Assembly: GCF_947495845.1 (NCBI RefSeq)
Contig: NZ_CANMAO010000013.1
Coordinates: forward strand, 50,664-114,663
Direction of reading: 5' to 3'
DNA length: 64,000 nucleotides
Source of the DNA: an uncultured Endozoicomonas sp.
GTDB lineage: Bacteria; Pseudomonadota; Gammaproteobacteria; Pseudomonadales; Endozoicomonadaceae
Of this stretch, positions 24,203 to 34,270 are shown in pieces; position 1 is the stretch's first letter; every line of letters starts with the position of its first letter. The position numbers and the translations under genes are program-made. Below the pieces are notes generated by a model, which was not told the origin of the DNA, made no database searches, and saw only the letters and a list, made by a program, of their open reading frames with translations.

Positions 24203-25483
24203 TTACGCCTCTTCTCTGGCAATGGCCTTATGGCCAATATCCGTGCGGAAATAGGCATCCTGCCATTGTATGGTTGCCACTGCTTGATAGGCTTGCTCTT
24301 GTGCGTCTTTTACAGAGTTGCCCAGAGCGGTTACACAAAGCACGCGACCACCATTGGTTAAGGTTTTACCGTCTTCGATCTGTGTGCCTGCCTGAAAGAC
24401 CTTGGCATTAGTGACGTTTTGCAAACCCGAGATTTCATCGCCTTTACGATAGGATGCTGGGTAGCCACCGGCGGCCATCACAACACCTAAAGCGGTTCTG
24501 TTATCCCATTCGATGTTGGCTGTATCCAGTTCTCCTTTAGCACCTGCGAGACAAAGCTCGACAAGGCTGGACTTCAGGCGCATAAGAATAGGTTGGGTTT
24601 CCGGGTCACCAAAACGACAGTTGTACTCTAATACTTTCGGCGTTCCTTTAGCGTCTATCATCAAACCGGCATAGAGGAAACCACTGTATGGCGTGCCTTC
24701 GCTGGCCATGCCTTCTACTGTGGGGATGATAACTTCTTTCATCGCCCGGTCATGAATTTCCTGAGTGACGACTGGAGCTGGAGAATAGGCACCCATTCCT
24801 CCAGTGTTAGGACCTTTATCACCATTATCCCGGGCTTTGTGATCCTGACTGGTAGCCAAAGGGAGAATGTTTTTGCCATCCACCATCACAATAAAGCTGG
24901 CTTCTTCACCAGTCAGAAACTCTTCGATCACCACGCGGTGACCCGCTTCACCGAAGGCATTGCCTGCTAGCATGTCGTCAATGGCAGCAAAGGCTTCCTG
25001 CTCGGTTTGAGCAAGGATGACGCCTTTACCAGCAGCTAGACCGTCCGCTTTCACCACGATAGGCGTACGTTGTTGTTTAACATAGGCTTTGGCGGGCTCG
25101 ATTTCAGTAAAGTTTTGATACGCAGCCGTGGGAATGTGATGGCGTGCCAGAAAATCTTTGGTGAATGCTTTAGAACCTTCCAGTTGAGCTGCAGCTTGAC
25201 GTGGGCCAAAGATTGGCAGGCTTGCTGCTTCAAACTGATCCACGACACCGGCCACCAAAGGCGCTTCAGGACCAACAATGGTGAGCCCAATGTTTTCTTG
25301 CCTGGCAAAGTTCACCAGTCCTGAGATATCCAGCACATCAATATCGACATTGATGACTTTATCTTCCGATGCGGTACCGGCATTGCCCGGTGCCACAAAC
25401 ACCTGGGCAATGTTTTCATCCTGAGCGACTTTCCAGGCCAGAGCATGTTCCCGACCACCGTTTCCAATGATAAGTACTTTCAT
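24203..25483 (-). CDS. purD: Phosphoribosylamine-glycine ligase
   Basis: ATP-grasp ligase joining glycine to phosphoribosylamine to form GAR, second step of purine synthesis. 426 residues, normal. The N-terminus MKVLIIGNGGREHALAWK is diagnostic; further motifs are IVKADGLAAGKGVI, HKARDNGDKGPNTGGMGAYS and EYNCRFGDPETQ with metal-binding residues. It follows purH by 20 bases on the same strand, the common purHD operon, and is closed by a strong terminator. Confidence 0.97.
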   Translation of the reverse strand: MKVLIIGNGGREHALAWKVAQDENIAQVFVAPGNAGTASEDKVINVDIDVLDISGLVNFARQENIGLTIVGPEAPLVAGVVDQFEAASLPIFGPRQAAAQLEGSKAFTKDFLARHHIPTAAYQNFTEIEPAKAYVKQQRTPIVVKADGLAAGKGVILAQTEQEAFAAIDDMLAGNAFGEAGHRVVIEEFLTGEEASFIVMVDGKNILPLATSQDHKARDNGDKGPNTGGMGAYSPAPVVTQEIHDRAMKEVIIPTVEGMASEGTPYSGFLYAGLMIDAKGTPKVLEYNCRFGDPETQPILMRLKSSLVELCLAGAKGELDTANIEWDNRTALGVVMAAGGYPASYRKGDEISGLQNVTNAKVFQAGTQIEDGKTLTNGGRVLCVTALGNSVKDAQEQAYQAVATIQWQDAYFRTDIGHKAIAREEA

Positions 25484-25503
25484 TGTTATTCTGTCCTTTC
25501 AAA

Positions 25504-27096
25504 TCAATGACGGAAATGGCGGATGCCAGTGAAGACCATGGCAATCCCCGCCTGATTGGCGGCATCGATCACTTCCTGGTCGCGCATGGAGCCGCCAGGT
25601 TGTATCACGGCGGTAATACCGGCATTGGCGGCGGCATCGATGCCATCACGGAATGGGAAGAATGCATCGGAGGCCATCACTGAGCCCGGTACTTCCAGTC
25701 CCTCATCAGCGGCTTTGATGCCAGCAATACGGGCGCTGTATACGCGGCTCATCTGTCCGGCGCCAATACCAATGGTTTGTGCATTTTTGGCGTAAACGAT
25801 GGCGTTGGATTTTACGAATTGAGCTACTTTCCAGGCGAACTGCAGGTCGATAAGTTCCTGCTCTGTGGGTGCGCGTTCAGTCACTACTTGCAATTCTTCC
25901 GGGCTGATCACGTGTATGTCTGCATCCTGTACCAGCAGGCCACCGTTAACACGTTTGAAATCCAGAAATGGTGTTTGGACTTCAGGCCATTGTCCTGCAC
26001 TGAGAACCCGGATGTTTTGTTTGTTCTGCAAAACAGCCGCCGCTTCCTCATCTATCTCTGGAGCGATGATGACTTCAACAAACTGTCGTTCAATAATTGA
26101 GCGTGCAGTGTCAGAGTCCAGCTTGCGGTTAAAGGCAATGATGCCGCCAAAGGCTGAGGTTGGGTCTGTTTCGTAAGCCAGGTTATAGGCTTCCAGAATA
26201 TTGGTGCCGGTGGCAACGCCGCAGGGGTTGGCATGTTTTACAATCACACAGGCAGGCAAATCAAAGGCTTTCACGCACTCAAGAGCGGCATCGGTATCTG
26301 CAATATTATTGTAGGAAAGCGCTTTGCCCTGTAATTGTGTAGCACTTGAAACCGTGCCTTGAGGTGGGTATTTCTCGGTATAAAACGCTGCTTTCTGGTG
26401 AGGGTTCTCACCGTAACGCATGTCTTCAACTTTCATAAATTGCGTGTTGAATGTGCGTGGGAAAGACTCAGGCTCTTCAATACTCATTTTTTGAGAACCA
26501 GTGAGCTTGCCAAGATAGTTGGCAATGGCGCCATCGTAACCAGAGGTGTGTTCAAAAGCTTTAACGGAGAGATCGAAGCGAGTAGCAAGATCAACCTGGC
26601 CATCATTATCAGCCATGTTGTCCAACACACGTTGATAATCGTGATAATTAACGACGATGGTCGTGTCTTGGTAATTCTTGGCGGCAGCACGAACCATGGT
26701 TGGGCCACCGATGTCGATATTCTCAATCGCGGTTGCCAGATCACAGTCAGGCTTGGCAATGGTTTGTTCAAATGGGTAGAGATTCACAACCACCAGATCA
26801 ATCGGCTGGATGTTGTGTTCTTCCATAATGGCTTCATCCTGCCCGCTTCGTCCCAAGATGCCACCGTGGACTTTTGGGTGTAGCGTTTTTACCCGGCCAT
26901 CCATCATTTCCGGAAAACCGGTGTAGTCAGAAATCTCAATGGCAGGAATATCGTTTTCCACAAGAAGGGCGAAGGTACCGCCGGTAGAAAGGATTTCAAC
27001 AGCGTGTTGATGAAGAGCTCGGGCGAAATCGACAATTCCTGTTTTGTCGGAAACGCTAATCAGAGCCCGGCGTACCGGACGAGTCGTGACTGCCAT
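25504..27096 (-). CDS. purH: Bifunctional AICAR transformylase/IMP cyclohydrolase
   Basis: Catalyses the last two steps of IMP synthesis. 530 residues. The N-terminal MGS-like cyclohydrolase domain has [16 protein letters not shown] and [10 protein letters not shown]; the C-terminal transformylase domain has the catalytic Lys-His in [22 protein letters not shown] and [14 protein letters not shown]. First gene of purHD. A set of three 11-bp tandem units lies upstream. Confidence 0.97.
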   Translation of the reverse strand: MAVTTRPVRRALISVSDKTGIVDFARALHQHAVEILSTGGTFALLVENDIPAIEISDYTGFPEMMDGRVKTLHPKVHGGILGRSGQDEAIMEEHNIQPIDLVVVNLYPFEQTIAKPDCDLATAIENIDIGGPTMVRAAAKNYQDTTIVVNYHDYQRVLDNMADNDGQVDLATRFDLSVKAFEHTSGYDGAIANYLGKLTGSQKMSIEEPESFPRTFNTQFMKVEDMRYGENPHQKAAFYTEKYPPQGTVSSATQLQGKALSYNNIADTDAALECVKAFDLPACVIVKHANPCGVATGTNILEAYNLAYETDPTSAFGGIIAFNRKLDSDTARSIIERQFVEVIIAPEIDEEAAAVLQNKQNIRVLSAGQWPEVQTPFLDFKRVNGGLLVQDADIHVISPEELQVVTERAPTEQELIDLQFAWKVAQFVKSNAIVYAKNAQTIGIGAGQMSRVYSARIAGIKAADEGLEVPGSVMASDAFFPFRDGIDAAANAGITAVIQPGGSMRDQEVIDAANQAGIAMVFTGIRHFRH

Positions 27097-27228
27097 CGTT
27101 TCTCACTTACAGTTTGTTGGTATGCGTTATAAATTGGTATGTATTATAAAAAGTCGGCTGATTTTAGCGGGAAATAGCGGCTAATGGCAGGGGGAAGCGT
27201 AATAAAGTAGTAAATCCGCGGCCTTATG

Positions 27229-27261
27229 CTCGATAAAGGCTCGATAAAGGCGCGATAAAGG
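27229..27261. repeat. Three 11-bp tandem units between fis and purH
   Basis: CTCGATAAAGG, CTCGATAAAGG and CGCGATAAAGG follow each other directly. The array is framed by AATCCGCG (about 27213-27220) and CGCGGATT (27262-27269), an inverted pair. It lies downstream of fis and upstream of purH on the transcribed strand, so it may act in fis termination or purH control; function unknown. Confidence 0.7.
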
Positions 27262-27302
27262 CGCGGATTATTCGTAAAACGATGTATTTTTCAGACGTAA
27301 AC

Positions 27303-27635
27303 TCAAAGCAGACCGAACTGTTTCAGCTTTTTGCGCAGTGTTCCACGATTCAGACCAAGCAGCACCGCAGCGCGGGTCTGGTTGCCTTTGACGTAAGCCA
27401 TGACCGTTTCCAGCAATGGTGCCTCTACTTCAGATAGAACCATCTGATAGACGTCGGTTACGTCCTGCCCATCCAGATGAGCAAAGTAGTTGTTCATTGA
27501 CCGTTCAACACTGTCGCGCAGAGTTTGAGACTCTGGTAGCTGCGTTGGGATATGAGTCGTTGAGTGAGTGGCGGTGTTGTTTTCCCCGATTCCATTCACC
27601 GGATGACCTTCCGTCATTACCTGTGTTGCTGTCAT
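27303..27635 (-). CDS. fis: DNA-binding protein Fis
   Basis: Nucleoid-associated, helix-turn-helix DNA-bending protein that activates rRNA promoters and organises the chromosome. The C-terminal half is typical Fis: [36 protein letters not shown] and the recognition helix [20 protein letters not shown]. The N-terminal ~35 residues are a Thr/His/Asn-rich extension, as in pseudomonad homologues. It overlaps the dusB stop by four bases, the usual dusB-fis operon. Confidence 0.96.
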   Translation of the reverse strand: MTATQVMTEGHPVNGIGENNTATHSTTHIPTQLPESQTLRDSVERSMNNYFAHLDGQDVTDVYQMVLSEVEAPLLETVMAYVKGNQTRAAVLLGLNRGTLRKKLKQFGLL

Positions 27636-28735
27636 GCCGCTATGACCTCTCCGTTGCCTTTTCGCTGTGCTTTTCTTTGTAAAGTAGAAAAACGTTCAAA
27701 ATACGCTTGTATGCAGGTGTGCTGATCTTGTGAAGATTCCAGCTTATTAAAGTCCCGGCGAAACTCCAGGCCGGAAGGCTGATTCTGCATGTACCAGCCT
27801 ACGTGTTTCCGGGCGATTCTCACGCCCTGTAGTTCTCCATAAAATGCATGCAGTGCACTCAGGTGGTCCAGAAGGATGGCCTGAATCTCACTTTGTTCCG
27901 GTGCGAGCAGTCTTTCCCCATGTTTCAGGAAATGATTGATCTCCCGGAAAATCCAGGGTTGCCCTTGAGCAGCCCGACCAATCATCAAAGCGCTGGCACC
28001 GGTGTAATCCAAAACGTATTTTGCCTTTTCCGGAGACGTAATGTCTCCGTTTGCAATCACCGGTATGTTGACCGCTTCCACAATTCGGGCGATGGTCTCG
28101 TATTCGGCATCCCCTTTGTACATGCAGGCGCGGGTTCGACCATGTACGGCCAGAGCGGCAATGCCATACTGTTCTGCCAGTTTGGCAACGTCGACACCGT
28201 TACGGTGGTCCGGATCCCAGCCGGTTCGAATCTTAAGTGTCACTGGTATGTCTACGGCCGCGGTGACCGCTTTCAGGATGGACTCCACCAGTTCAATATC
28301 TTTCAGCAGTGCCGATCCAGCGGCTTTATTGCTCACTTTTTTCGCTGGACAACCCATGTTCAGGTCGACAATCTGGGCGCCGAATTCCTGATTCAATCGG
28401 GCGGCTTCTGCCAGTTGCTGGGGATCTCCTCCCACAATCTGAACCGATCTGGGTTCAGACTCGCAGCTGTGATCCATACGCAACCTGGACTTGCGTGTGT
28501 TCCAGAGTTTCGGGTTGCTGGTCACCATTTCCGAGACCGCCATGCCTGCACCCATTTTCAGGCAGAGCTTGCGAAACGGACTGTCGGTAACCCCCGCCAT
28601 GGGCGCCAGTATCACCGGGTTTTCAATCGAGTAAGAACCAATAACTAATTGCTTGGACAAAACAGTACCTGACAACGGGCTGGTTTGAGTCAGAGCAGCC
28701 TCTGCCTGATGGATAGAAAATGAATCCTCCATCAT
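27632..28735 (-). CDS. dusB: tRNA-dihydrouridine synthase B
   Basis: FMN enzyme that reduces uridine to dihydrouridine in the tRNA D-loop. The TIM-barrel signatures are clear: [28 protein letters not shown] with the catalytic Cys, [22 protein letters not shown] and [13 protein letters not shown]. 367 residues, with about 30 extra residues before the conserved core. Upstream of fis in the conserved dusB-fis operon. The alternative of a start closer to the core cannot be excluded, but no better ribosome site was seen. Confidence 0.95.
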   Translation of the reverse strand: MMEDSFSIHQAEAALTQTSPLSGTVLSKQLVIGSYSIENPVILAPMAGVTDSPFRKLCLKMGAGMAVSEMVTSNPKLWNTRKSRLRMDHSCESEPRSVQIVGGDPQQLAEAARLNQEFGAQIVDLNMGCPAKKVSNKAAGSALLKDIELVESILKAVTAAVDIPVTLKIRTGWDPDHRNGVDVAKLAEQYGIAALAVHGRTRACMYKGDAEYETIARIVEAVNIPVIANGDITSPEKAKYVLDYTGASALMIGRAAQGQPWIFREINHFLKHGERLLAPEQSEIQAILLDHLSALHAFYGELQGVRIARKHVGWYMQNQPSGLEFRRDFNKLESSQDQHTCIQAYFERFSTLQRKAQRKGNGEVIAA

Positions 28736-29042
28736 ACCCGCTCGACTTCATGCGATAAAGTCGGGTTGATCAATAAATAACCAGTTTTTGCCGCAGCATT
28801 TTGTGAGCAATAGCTCACCAGAACTGATGGGCAATGGCCATCACTCCTTGCTATCCCAGTTATTCTCTAAGATGCGGATTCATAATAGAGCGATTGTCCT
28901 GCTCATTTTTTGATATAAGTCAGCAAGACCATCGTTCTATTAAAGAATCGTGAAGATGGCTGTTTATTGTGCGGTTAGCAGAGGATATTTTTGGTCGAAG
29001 TGGCTTTTTAGTTGTTTATCATGTGTCAGTCATCATTTTTCG
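28736..29042. other. Intergenic region upstream of dusB
   Basis: About 307 bases with no convincing gene. It should carry the dusB-fis promoter. A small GTGAGC-AATA-GCTCAC hairpin (about 28802-28817) is the only structure I noticed. Confidence 0.4.
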
Positions 29043-29618
29043 TTAAGGATAACTGCTGGCCAGTTCTTCCGATAGTGTTGAGCAGCGACGGCTGAGAAGA
29101 AACTCCTCCGCCAGATCAATCACGGCAATATCTTTCAGTGTATTAATGCCCAATAGAATGGGGTTTTTGAATCGGGAGCGGGAGGTTAAGCTGAAATCCG
29201 AAGTGGTTTCTATAGGGCCAATGCGTATTTGCGTTTCAATCACCGGGCGCTTTTGAGGGCTGCCATGGTGCGTCTGAATATAGGCAAAGCGCTTTAGTGG
29301 ACGAACGATGGATATCATTCTGTTGCTGTCATCGGCTTCCGGGATTTGGAAATGTACCCAGATAGAGCCGTTTTCTCGGGTTTTTAATTCAATATTTCTG
29401 GCATCCATAGAGGAAAGGGTTGAGCCGGAATCAATTAGCGCATTCAGTTGGGTTTGACGGTTTCCTACTTGATTAACGCGTTCCTGAAGGCCCACGATAT
29501 AGCGATCTCCCGCCATACAGTGTTTAGTATCGACTTGGGCATGAACGGTGGCTGCCAGCGAGGGCAGGGTTAAAAATAGAGCCAGCAGGTATTTGGGTAG
29601 CTGGATGGAATACGACAT
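29043..29618 (-). CDS. RimB-like retropepsin-type aspartic protease, exported
   Basis: 191 residues. After a Sec signal peptide (hydrophobic YLLALFLTLPSLAATVHA) the protein has the two hallmarks of the bacterial retropepsin-like family once called ATP-dependent zinc proteases: a catalytic loop ALIDSGSTLSSMDARNI (D-S-G rather than D-T-G) and a hydrophobic-Gly flap/second motif NPILLGINTLKDIAVID. Some relatives lie next to rimK; here none is adjacent. ATG at 29618 is preferred to the upstream in-frame GTG at 29630 because GAGGAAG lies at proper distance. Substrate unknown. Confidence 0.78.
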   Translation of the reverse strand: MSYSIQLPKYLLALFLTLPSLAATVHAQVDTKHCMAGDRYIVGLQERVNQVGNRQTQLNALIDSGSTLSSMDARNIELKTRENGSIWVHFQIPEADDSNRMISIVRPLKRFAYIQTHHGSPQKRPVIETQIRIGPIETTSDFSLTSRSRFKNPILLGINTLKDIAVIDLAEEFLLSRRCSTLSEELASSYP

Positions 29619-29797
29619 AACTTCCTCCACGAAGGTACTGCAATACGGATGCCTTCTTCTCTATTAGGTTTAGCTGCTGGGAGGTGGTGCGGAGAGTTTC
29701 TTGAGAATGCCTGCCGGATTTCTGTCAGATGGAATATGGCGCTTTGGATCTCTGGAGATTACAGCCATAATCTTGCTGCTGACGGGTAGAGGTTTTT

Positions 29798-30073
29798 ATG
29801 AGTAGATTCAGGTTTTCATGGCTGTTAATACCAGCGTTTTTTCTATTGGAAGTGGTTCTGATGAATCACCTTTCTCGCCCGGATAACTTTCCACTCAGTT
29901 TGAACCCGATAGAGGCGTTGAGTGGCATCGCCTTTACCCTAAGCTATTTCCATATTCCTGTAGTGATTGCCTTTGCTCTTGCTGTGTTGATATTGGTAAT
30001 TCCAGCCTGGTTGATAACCAGACTGGTGATGTGGGGAGTCAGGAGCTTTTGGCAAAAGTTAGCTGATAGCTAA
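29798..30073 (+). CDS. Small membrane protein, unknown
   Basis: 91 residues with two hydrophobic segments: about 8-24 (WLLIPAFFLLEVVLM) and about 52-78 (HIPVVIAFALAVLILVIPAW), and a basic-aromatic tail. AGAGG lies six bases before the ATG. The last 35 bases overlap the end of the convergent DUF3426 gene. I do not recognise a family; coding is supported by the ribosome site and amphipathic layout only. Confidence 0.6.
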   Translation: MSRFRFSWLLIPAFFLLEVVLMNHLSRPDNFPLSLNPIEALSGIAFTLSYFHIPVVIAFALAVLILVIPAWLITRLVMWGVRSFWQKLADS

Positions 30074-30956
30074 CTGCGCTGGGGCCAGGGTCCATTATTT
30101 CAAGTCCGAGCCGAATAGGTTGATCAGCAGGCATGGCGTTGGATCCAGCCAGCTCTCCACCCAGATATTCAGAAGGTGAAAAGGCTCGGCTGGCAATTAA
30201 CCGGCCATTAATATCCGTAAAGGTTAACTGGATGCTGGGGTATGGTTGTGTGTGACCAGCGTCATTGATAATCACCGCATCAATCTGCAATGCCTGACTG
30301 TTTTCGGGATGGGTCCGTACCACCAGATCCAGACTGCGGATGGCTTTAATGTTCACAATTTGCGGTAGTTCGCACTGTAAGGCACTGCAAATCAGACTAT
30401 AGGCCGGTCGCAGCGTTGTATTTAAAGCCAGCTGGTTGCGATTGAACCAGCCGTATTGAGCAATCAAAGCCGTTGCCAGCACAAAGACAGTCAGCTTAAG
30501 AAGGGGGCTGCTTTGTTGAGACCGTTTGCGCAGCCCCGGAATCTCATCGTCATCCTCTTCATCATGATCATCAGAATGGTCATCAGATTTGTAAATGAGT
30601 GTTGAAACGGTTTCATGATGATAGCCATCGTACTCAAGTGCCGGCGTAGCAGTTGCCACTTTAGCTTTGCTGGAAGCTATGTCGGCTGTTGGTGATGCTG
30701 TTGTTTTAAGAGTCTCTGTATTTTCGCTGCTTTCTGGTACATCCTGTTCTGTTTCCAGTGAAGGTAATAGTTCTTCAGAAACTGTAGTTACTGTCGAAAC
30801 CGGTTGTTCTGCAGGTAGACGCTCCAGTTGTTCAAGTGCATTAAAAACCTGCAGACAGGACCCGCAGCGTACAGAGCCTTTGGCGGCTTTTAATTGTACG
30901 TTCGTTATGCGGAACGATGTCTTGCAGTGCGGACAAGTGACACTTGAGGGCGTCAT
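30039..30956 (-). CDS. Zinc-ribbon and DUF3426 domain protein
   Basis: 305 residues. The N-terminus is an MJ0042-type zinc ribbon with two CxxC pairs, CPHCKTSF and CGSCLQVFNAL, followed by a long acidic, Ser/Thr-rich linker (EDDDEIPGLRKR), one membrane helix (about residues 150-168, LLKLTVFVLATALIAQYGWF) and a C-terminal beta-rich DUF3426 domain (RSLDLVVRTHPENSQALQID). Family members lie near prmA and dusB in many gammaproteobacteria, as here. Function not established; single-pass inner-membrane topology is predicted. Confidence 0.88.
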   Translation of the reverse strand: MTPSSVTCPHCKTSFRITNVQLKAAKGSVRCGSCLQVFNALEQLERLPAEQPVSTVTTVSEELLPSLETEQDVPESSENTETLKTTASPTADIASSKAKVATATPALEYDGYHHETVSTLIYKSDDHSDDHDEEDDDEIPGLRKRSQQSSPLLKLTVFVLATALIAQYGWFNRNQLALNTTLRPAYSLICSALQCELPQIVNIKAIRSLDLVVRTHPENSQALQIDAVIINDAGHTQPYPSIQLTFTDINGRLIASRAFSPSEYLGGELAGSNAMPADQPIRLGLEIMDPGPSAVSYQLTFAKSS

Positions 30957-31027
30957 GTTAACTTCTTACCGATGTTCAAATTAATTATTAATTAGATCAA
31001 AGCCCTTGATCTTTATCCAGTCCATTA

Positions 31028-31053
31028 ATGCATAGTCGTTACTGACTATGCAT
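31028..31053. repeat. Perfect 10-bp inverted repeat between prmA and the zinc-ribbon gene
   Basis: ATGCATAGTC, loop GTTACT, GACTATGCAT. No T run follows on the minus strand, so it is not a classic terminator; it could be an operator or processing site. Confidence 0.6.
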
Positions 31054-31071
31054 GGTGTTCAGGTTGTCTGC

Positions 31072-31959
31072 TTATGCTCGCTTGGTGCCTGAGAGCATTG
31101 CCCAGCCATCAAACGTGGTGGGTGGCTCCATATCAAACCACTGCTTGTAAGTCTGAATGATCTCCTCAGCTTGCTCCGACAGAATGCCTGACAGTGTAAT
31201 AGAGCCGCCGGCCTTTGTCAGTCCAGCCAGTTTGGGGGCCAGTTGAGTTAACGGGCCAGCAAGAATGTTGGCGAGGACAACATCTGCGGCTTCAGCAGGT
31301 TCATCATCAGGCAGAAATACATCCAGTTTGCTGGCGGAAATCGTGTTCCTTTTCGCATTTTCAATGGTGGCTTCCAGAGCCTGAGGGTCGAGATCAACAC
31401 CAATAGCTGACTTCGCGCCCAATAACAAAGCGGCAATGGCCAGAATCCCTGAGCCGCAACCGTAATCAATGACTTCTTTGCCTTTCAGGTTGGCCTGTTG
31501 ATCCAGCCATCTGAGGCAAAGTGCAGTTGTCGGGTGTGTACCTGTGCCGAAGGCCAGACCGGGGTCCAGCATCAGGTTGACGGCGTCTGGGTCAGGTACC
31601 GGTTTCCAGCTGGGGCAAACCCACAGGCGATCACCAAACTGCATGGGATGAAAGTGAGTCATCCACTCTCGTTCCCAGTCTTTGTCTTCAACAATTTCGA
31701 CTTTATGTTTTGGAAATGGATCAAGCCCGGCATTTTCCTTGAGGAAGGGCACAACATGGTCAACAGAGGTCAGGGCGTCAAATAATCCGATGACGACGGT
31801 GTTATTCCAGAGTGGAGTTGTGCCCAGTTCCGGTTCGTAAACCGGCTGATCTTCGGCGTCCTGAAGTGTGACCGCAGAGGCGCCAACTTCTAGAAGCAGG
31901 TCTTCCAGACGGTCAGCGTGGTCAGAGGTGGTGTTGAGTCTGACTTGAATCCAGGACAT
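31072..31959 (-). CDS. prmA: Ribosomal protein L11 methyltransferase
   Basis: SAM-dependent enzyme trimethylating ribosomal protein L11. Start set at 31959 because the family begins MSWIQVRLNTT; the open frame continues 28 codons upstream without support. 295 residues. The SAM-binding core shows DPGLAFGTGTHPTTALCLRW, VIDYGCGSGILAIAALLLGA and VLANILAGPL (NIL motif of the catalytic pocket). Part of the conserved accB-accC-prmA neighbourhood, though separated from accC by a terminator and an inverted-repeat element. Confidence 0.95.
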   Translation of the reverse strand: MSWIQVRLNTTSDHADRLEDLLLEVGASAVTLQDAEDQPVYEPELGTTPLWNNTVVIGLFDALTSVDHVVPFLKENAGLDPFPKHKVEIVEDKDWEREWMTHFHPMQFGDRLWVCPSWKPVPDPDAVNLMLDPGLAFGTGTHPTTALCLRWLDQQANLKGKEVIDYGCGSGILAIAALLLGAKSAIGVDLDPQALEATIENAKRNTISASKLDVFLPDDEPAEAADVVLANILAGPLTQLAPKLAGLTKAGGSITLSGILSEQAEEIIQTYKQWFDMEPPTTFDGWAMLSGTKRA

Positions 31960-32002
31960 CGTATTTTCCAGAATAATAGACAATAAGCACTTCACTGACC
32001 TT

Positions 32003-32162
32003 TTGGCGAGGTTGTCGCAAAACTCCAGAAACCTTGTTCCCATGCTTCGCGTGGGAATGCATACCTCTTAATTTTCAAAGAGATAGATGTATGGGTTCCC
32101 ACGCAATACCCAAAGGGCATAAAAGCATGGGAACCAGGGCTTTTGCGAAAACCTCTTGGCGC
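32003..32162. repeat. Inverted-repeat element between accC and prmA
   Basis: A roughly 155-bp imperfect palindrome. Left arm: GAGGTTGTCGCAAAACTCC then GTTCCCATGCTTCGCGTGGG; right arm read on the minus strand: GAGGTTTTCGCAAAAGCCC then GGTTCCCATGC. The centre carries further TTCCCACGC palindromes. No coding capacity. It looks like a REP/MITE-type repeat; ends are approximate and no target duplication was identified. Confidence 0.65.
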
Positions 32163-32232
32163 GTGAATTCATAACGCATAACGAGGGTATTGTAGCTGAG
32201 CCCATATCTTTCATAAATAGACAAAGGGTGCA

Positions 32233-32262
32233 GAAAAAACAAAGGCCTCGTTTGAGGCCTTT
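32233..32262 (-). terminator. Rho-independent terminator after accC
   Basis: AAAGGCCTC-AAAC-GAGGCCTTT on the minus strand, a 9-bp stem with a four-base loop, followed by GTTTTTTC. Separates accBC from prmA. Confidence 0.9.
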
Positions 32263-32277
32263 GGTGGGAGTGCAGAA

Positions 32278-33618
32278 TCAATCTGCGAGTTTCTTCTCAA
32301 GATAATGAATGCTGACACCGCCTTCTTTGAAGTAAGGGTCAGTCACCAGTTCCTGGTGGAGAGGGATATTGGTTTTGATGCCTTCAATCACCGTCTCATC
32401 CAAAGCATTCTTCATACGAAGCAGAGCCGTTTCACGATCTGGTCCGTAGCTAATGATTTTGGCGATCAGGGAGTCGTAATGAGGCGGTACGCTGTAGCCA
32501 TTATAAATGTGACTATCCACACGAATACCATTGCCACCCGGAGCATGGAATTGCTTTACATTGCCAGGGGATGGCATGAAGGTTTTCGGGTCTTCAGCAT
32601 TGATGCGGCACTCAAAGGCATGACCTTTCAGTTCAATATCTTCTTGCTTGACGCTCAAAGGCATGCCACTGGCAATTCGCAGTTGCTCTTTGACGATATC
32701 AATACCGCTGATCATTTCTGTTACCGGATGCTCTACTTGAACCCGGGTATTCATTTCAATGAAATAAAACTCGCCGTCTTCATAGAGGAATTCAAAGGTA
32801 CCGGCGCCTCGGTAACCCAGTTCGATACAAGCGCGGGTGCAGGCGCTGGCTACTTCCTGGCGTTTGTCTTCAGGAATATAAGGCGCTGGTGCTTCTTCAA
32901 TGACTTTCTGGTGACGGCGCTGCAGGGAGCAGTCACGGTCACCAAGGTGGATGGCATTACCCTGCCCGTCAGCCAGTACCTGAAATTCAACGTGACGTGG
33001 GTTTTGCAGAAACTTTTCGAGGTAAACCGTATCGTTATTAAAGGCGGCGCCGGCTTCCGATTTGGTCAGTGCAACAGAGCTGATCAGCTCGGCTTCTTCA
33101 TGCACGACCCGCATACCACGACCACCGCCACCACCGGCAGCTTTGATAATGACTGGATACCCAATTTTCCGGGCAATAGACAGTGTTTTCTGGTTGTCGT
33201 TGGTGAGAGAGCCATCGGAACCGGGTACCGTTGGCACGCCTGCTTTTTGCATTGCAGCAATGGCGGACACTTTGTCACCCATTAAGCGGATCACGTCAGC
33301 GGAAGGCCCGATAAAGGTAAAGCCGCTTTTTTCTACCTGCTCGGCAAAGTCAGCATTTTCAGACAGGAAACCATAGCCCGGATGGATGCCGGTGGCATGG
33401 GTGACCTCGGCAGCGCTGATAATGGCCGGAATATTCAGGTAGCTTTCTGTCGGGCTGTTTGGACCAATACAGACAGACTCATCGGCCAGATGCAGGTGCA
33501 TCAGGTCGGCATCGGCCTTGGAGTGAACGGCAACGGTTTTAATGCCGAGCTCTTTGCAGGCTCTCAGGATTCTGAGCGCAATTTCACCCCGGTTCGCAAT
33601 AACAACTTTATCGAGCAT
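32278..33618 (-). CDS. accC: Biotin carboxylase subunit of acetyl-CoA carboxylase
   Basis: ATP-grasp enzyme that carboxylates the biotin of AccB, first step of fatty acid synthesis. 446 residues, family length. Begins [20 protein letters not shown]; further signatures are [16 protein letters not shown], the glycine-rich loop [35 protein letters not shown] and [18 protein letters not shown]. Follows accB by 11 bases. Confidence 0.98.
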   Translation of the reverse strand: MLDKVVIANRGEIALRILRACKELGIKTVAVHSKADADLMHLHLADESVCIGPNSPTESYLNIPAIISAAEVTHATGIHPGYGFLSENADFAEQVEKSGFTFIGPSADVIRLMGDKVSAIAAMQKAGVPTVPGSDGSLTNDNQKTLSIARKIGYPVIIKAAGGGGGRGMRVVHEEAELISSVALTKSEAGAAFNNDTVYLEKFLQNPRHVEFQVLADGQGNAIHLGDRDCSLQRRHQKVIEEAPAPYIPEDKRQEVASACTRACIELGYRGAGTFEFLYEDGEFYFIEMNTRVQVEHPVTEMISGIDIVKEQLRIASGMPLSVKQEDIELKGHAFECRINAEDPKTFMPSPGNVKQFHAPGGNGIRVDSHIYNGYSVPPHYDSLIAKIISYGPDRETALLRMKNALDETVIEGIKTNIPLHQELVTDPYFKEGGVSIHYLEKKLAD

Positions 33619-33629
33619 GGTAGCGACCC

Positions 33630-34082
33630 TCAGGCGATGGTGAACAGAGGCTGGTCGTACTCAACAGGCTGACCGCTTTCAACCAGAACCGCTTCAATGG
33701 TGCCGGATTTGTCTGCCTTGATTTGATTCATCATCTTCATGGCTTCTACGATACACAGGACATCGCCCTGGTTAACCTGCTGACCTTCTTTCACAAAAGG
33801 GGAGGCATCGGGAGAAGGTGAGTCATAGAAAGTACCAACCATGGGTGACTTAACCTGATGACCAGACATCACCGGTGCATCGGCAGTAGCTTCGGCAGAA
33901 GGTGCAGCTGCAGGCGCTGGAGCCGCAACAGGCTGAGCCATCTGAAACGGAGCCGCAGCTACCGGAGCGCTTTTTGAGTAACGACTGATTCGAACAGACT
34001 CTTCGCCTTCATGAATTTCCAGCTCATCAATGCCAGACTCTTCCAGTAGCTCAATGAGCTTTTTTACTTTTCTAATATCCAT
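33630..34082 (-). CDS. accB: Biotin carboxyl carrier protein
   Basis: Carries the biotin group in acetyl-CoA carboxylase. 150 residues: N-terminal helix ([20 protein letters not shown]), Ala/Pro-rich flexible linker (about 40-72), C-terminal biotinyl domain with [19 protein letters not shown], the characteristic protruding thumb region, and the biotinylation site [12 protein letters not shown] (Lys in AMKM). First of the accBC pair. Confidence 0.98.
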   Translation of the reverse strand: MDIRKVKKLIELLEESGIDELEIHEGEESVRISRYSKSAPVAAAPFQMAQPVAAPAPAAAPSAEATADAPVMSGHQVKSPMVGTFYDSPSPDASPFVKEGQQVNQGDVLCIVEAMKMMNQIKADKSGTIEAVLVESGQPVEYDQPLFTIA

Positions 34083-34270
34083 AGTCAGTCTCGAATGTTG
34101 GAACAGGCCGGGCGTGTAACCTTGCCGGTTGGGTTTAATAAGGTTTGAAAGCGGGAGGCAGGTAGGTTGCTCAACCTGCTTTCAATGTTTAAATCTGGTT
34201 CGCAGGTGCGTATGGCTAGAGGTTAATACCATTACGCACAATTAAAAATGCGGGTTTTCCCTATTTTGCT

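Noticed and set aside
27848..28648. Plus-strand frame of 266 codons opposite dusB
   Set aside because: Shadow of dusB, which has all its catalytic motifs.
31960..32043. Upstream extension of prmA
   Set aside because: Extra 28 codons run into the repeat element; the conserved start MSWIQVRL is at 31959.
32305..33285. Plus-strand frame of 326 codons opposite accC
   Set aside because: Shadow of accC; no ribosome site and no recognisable domain.
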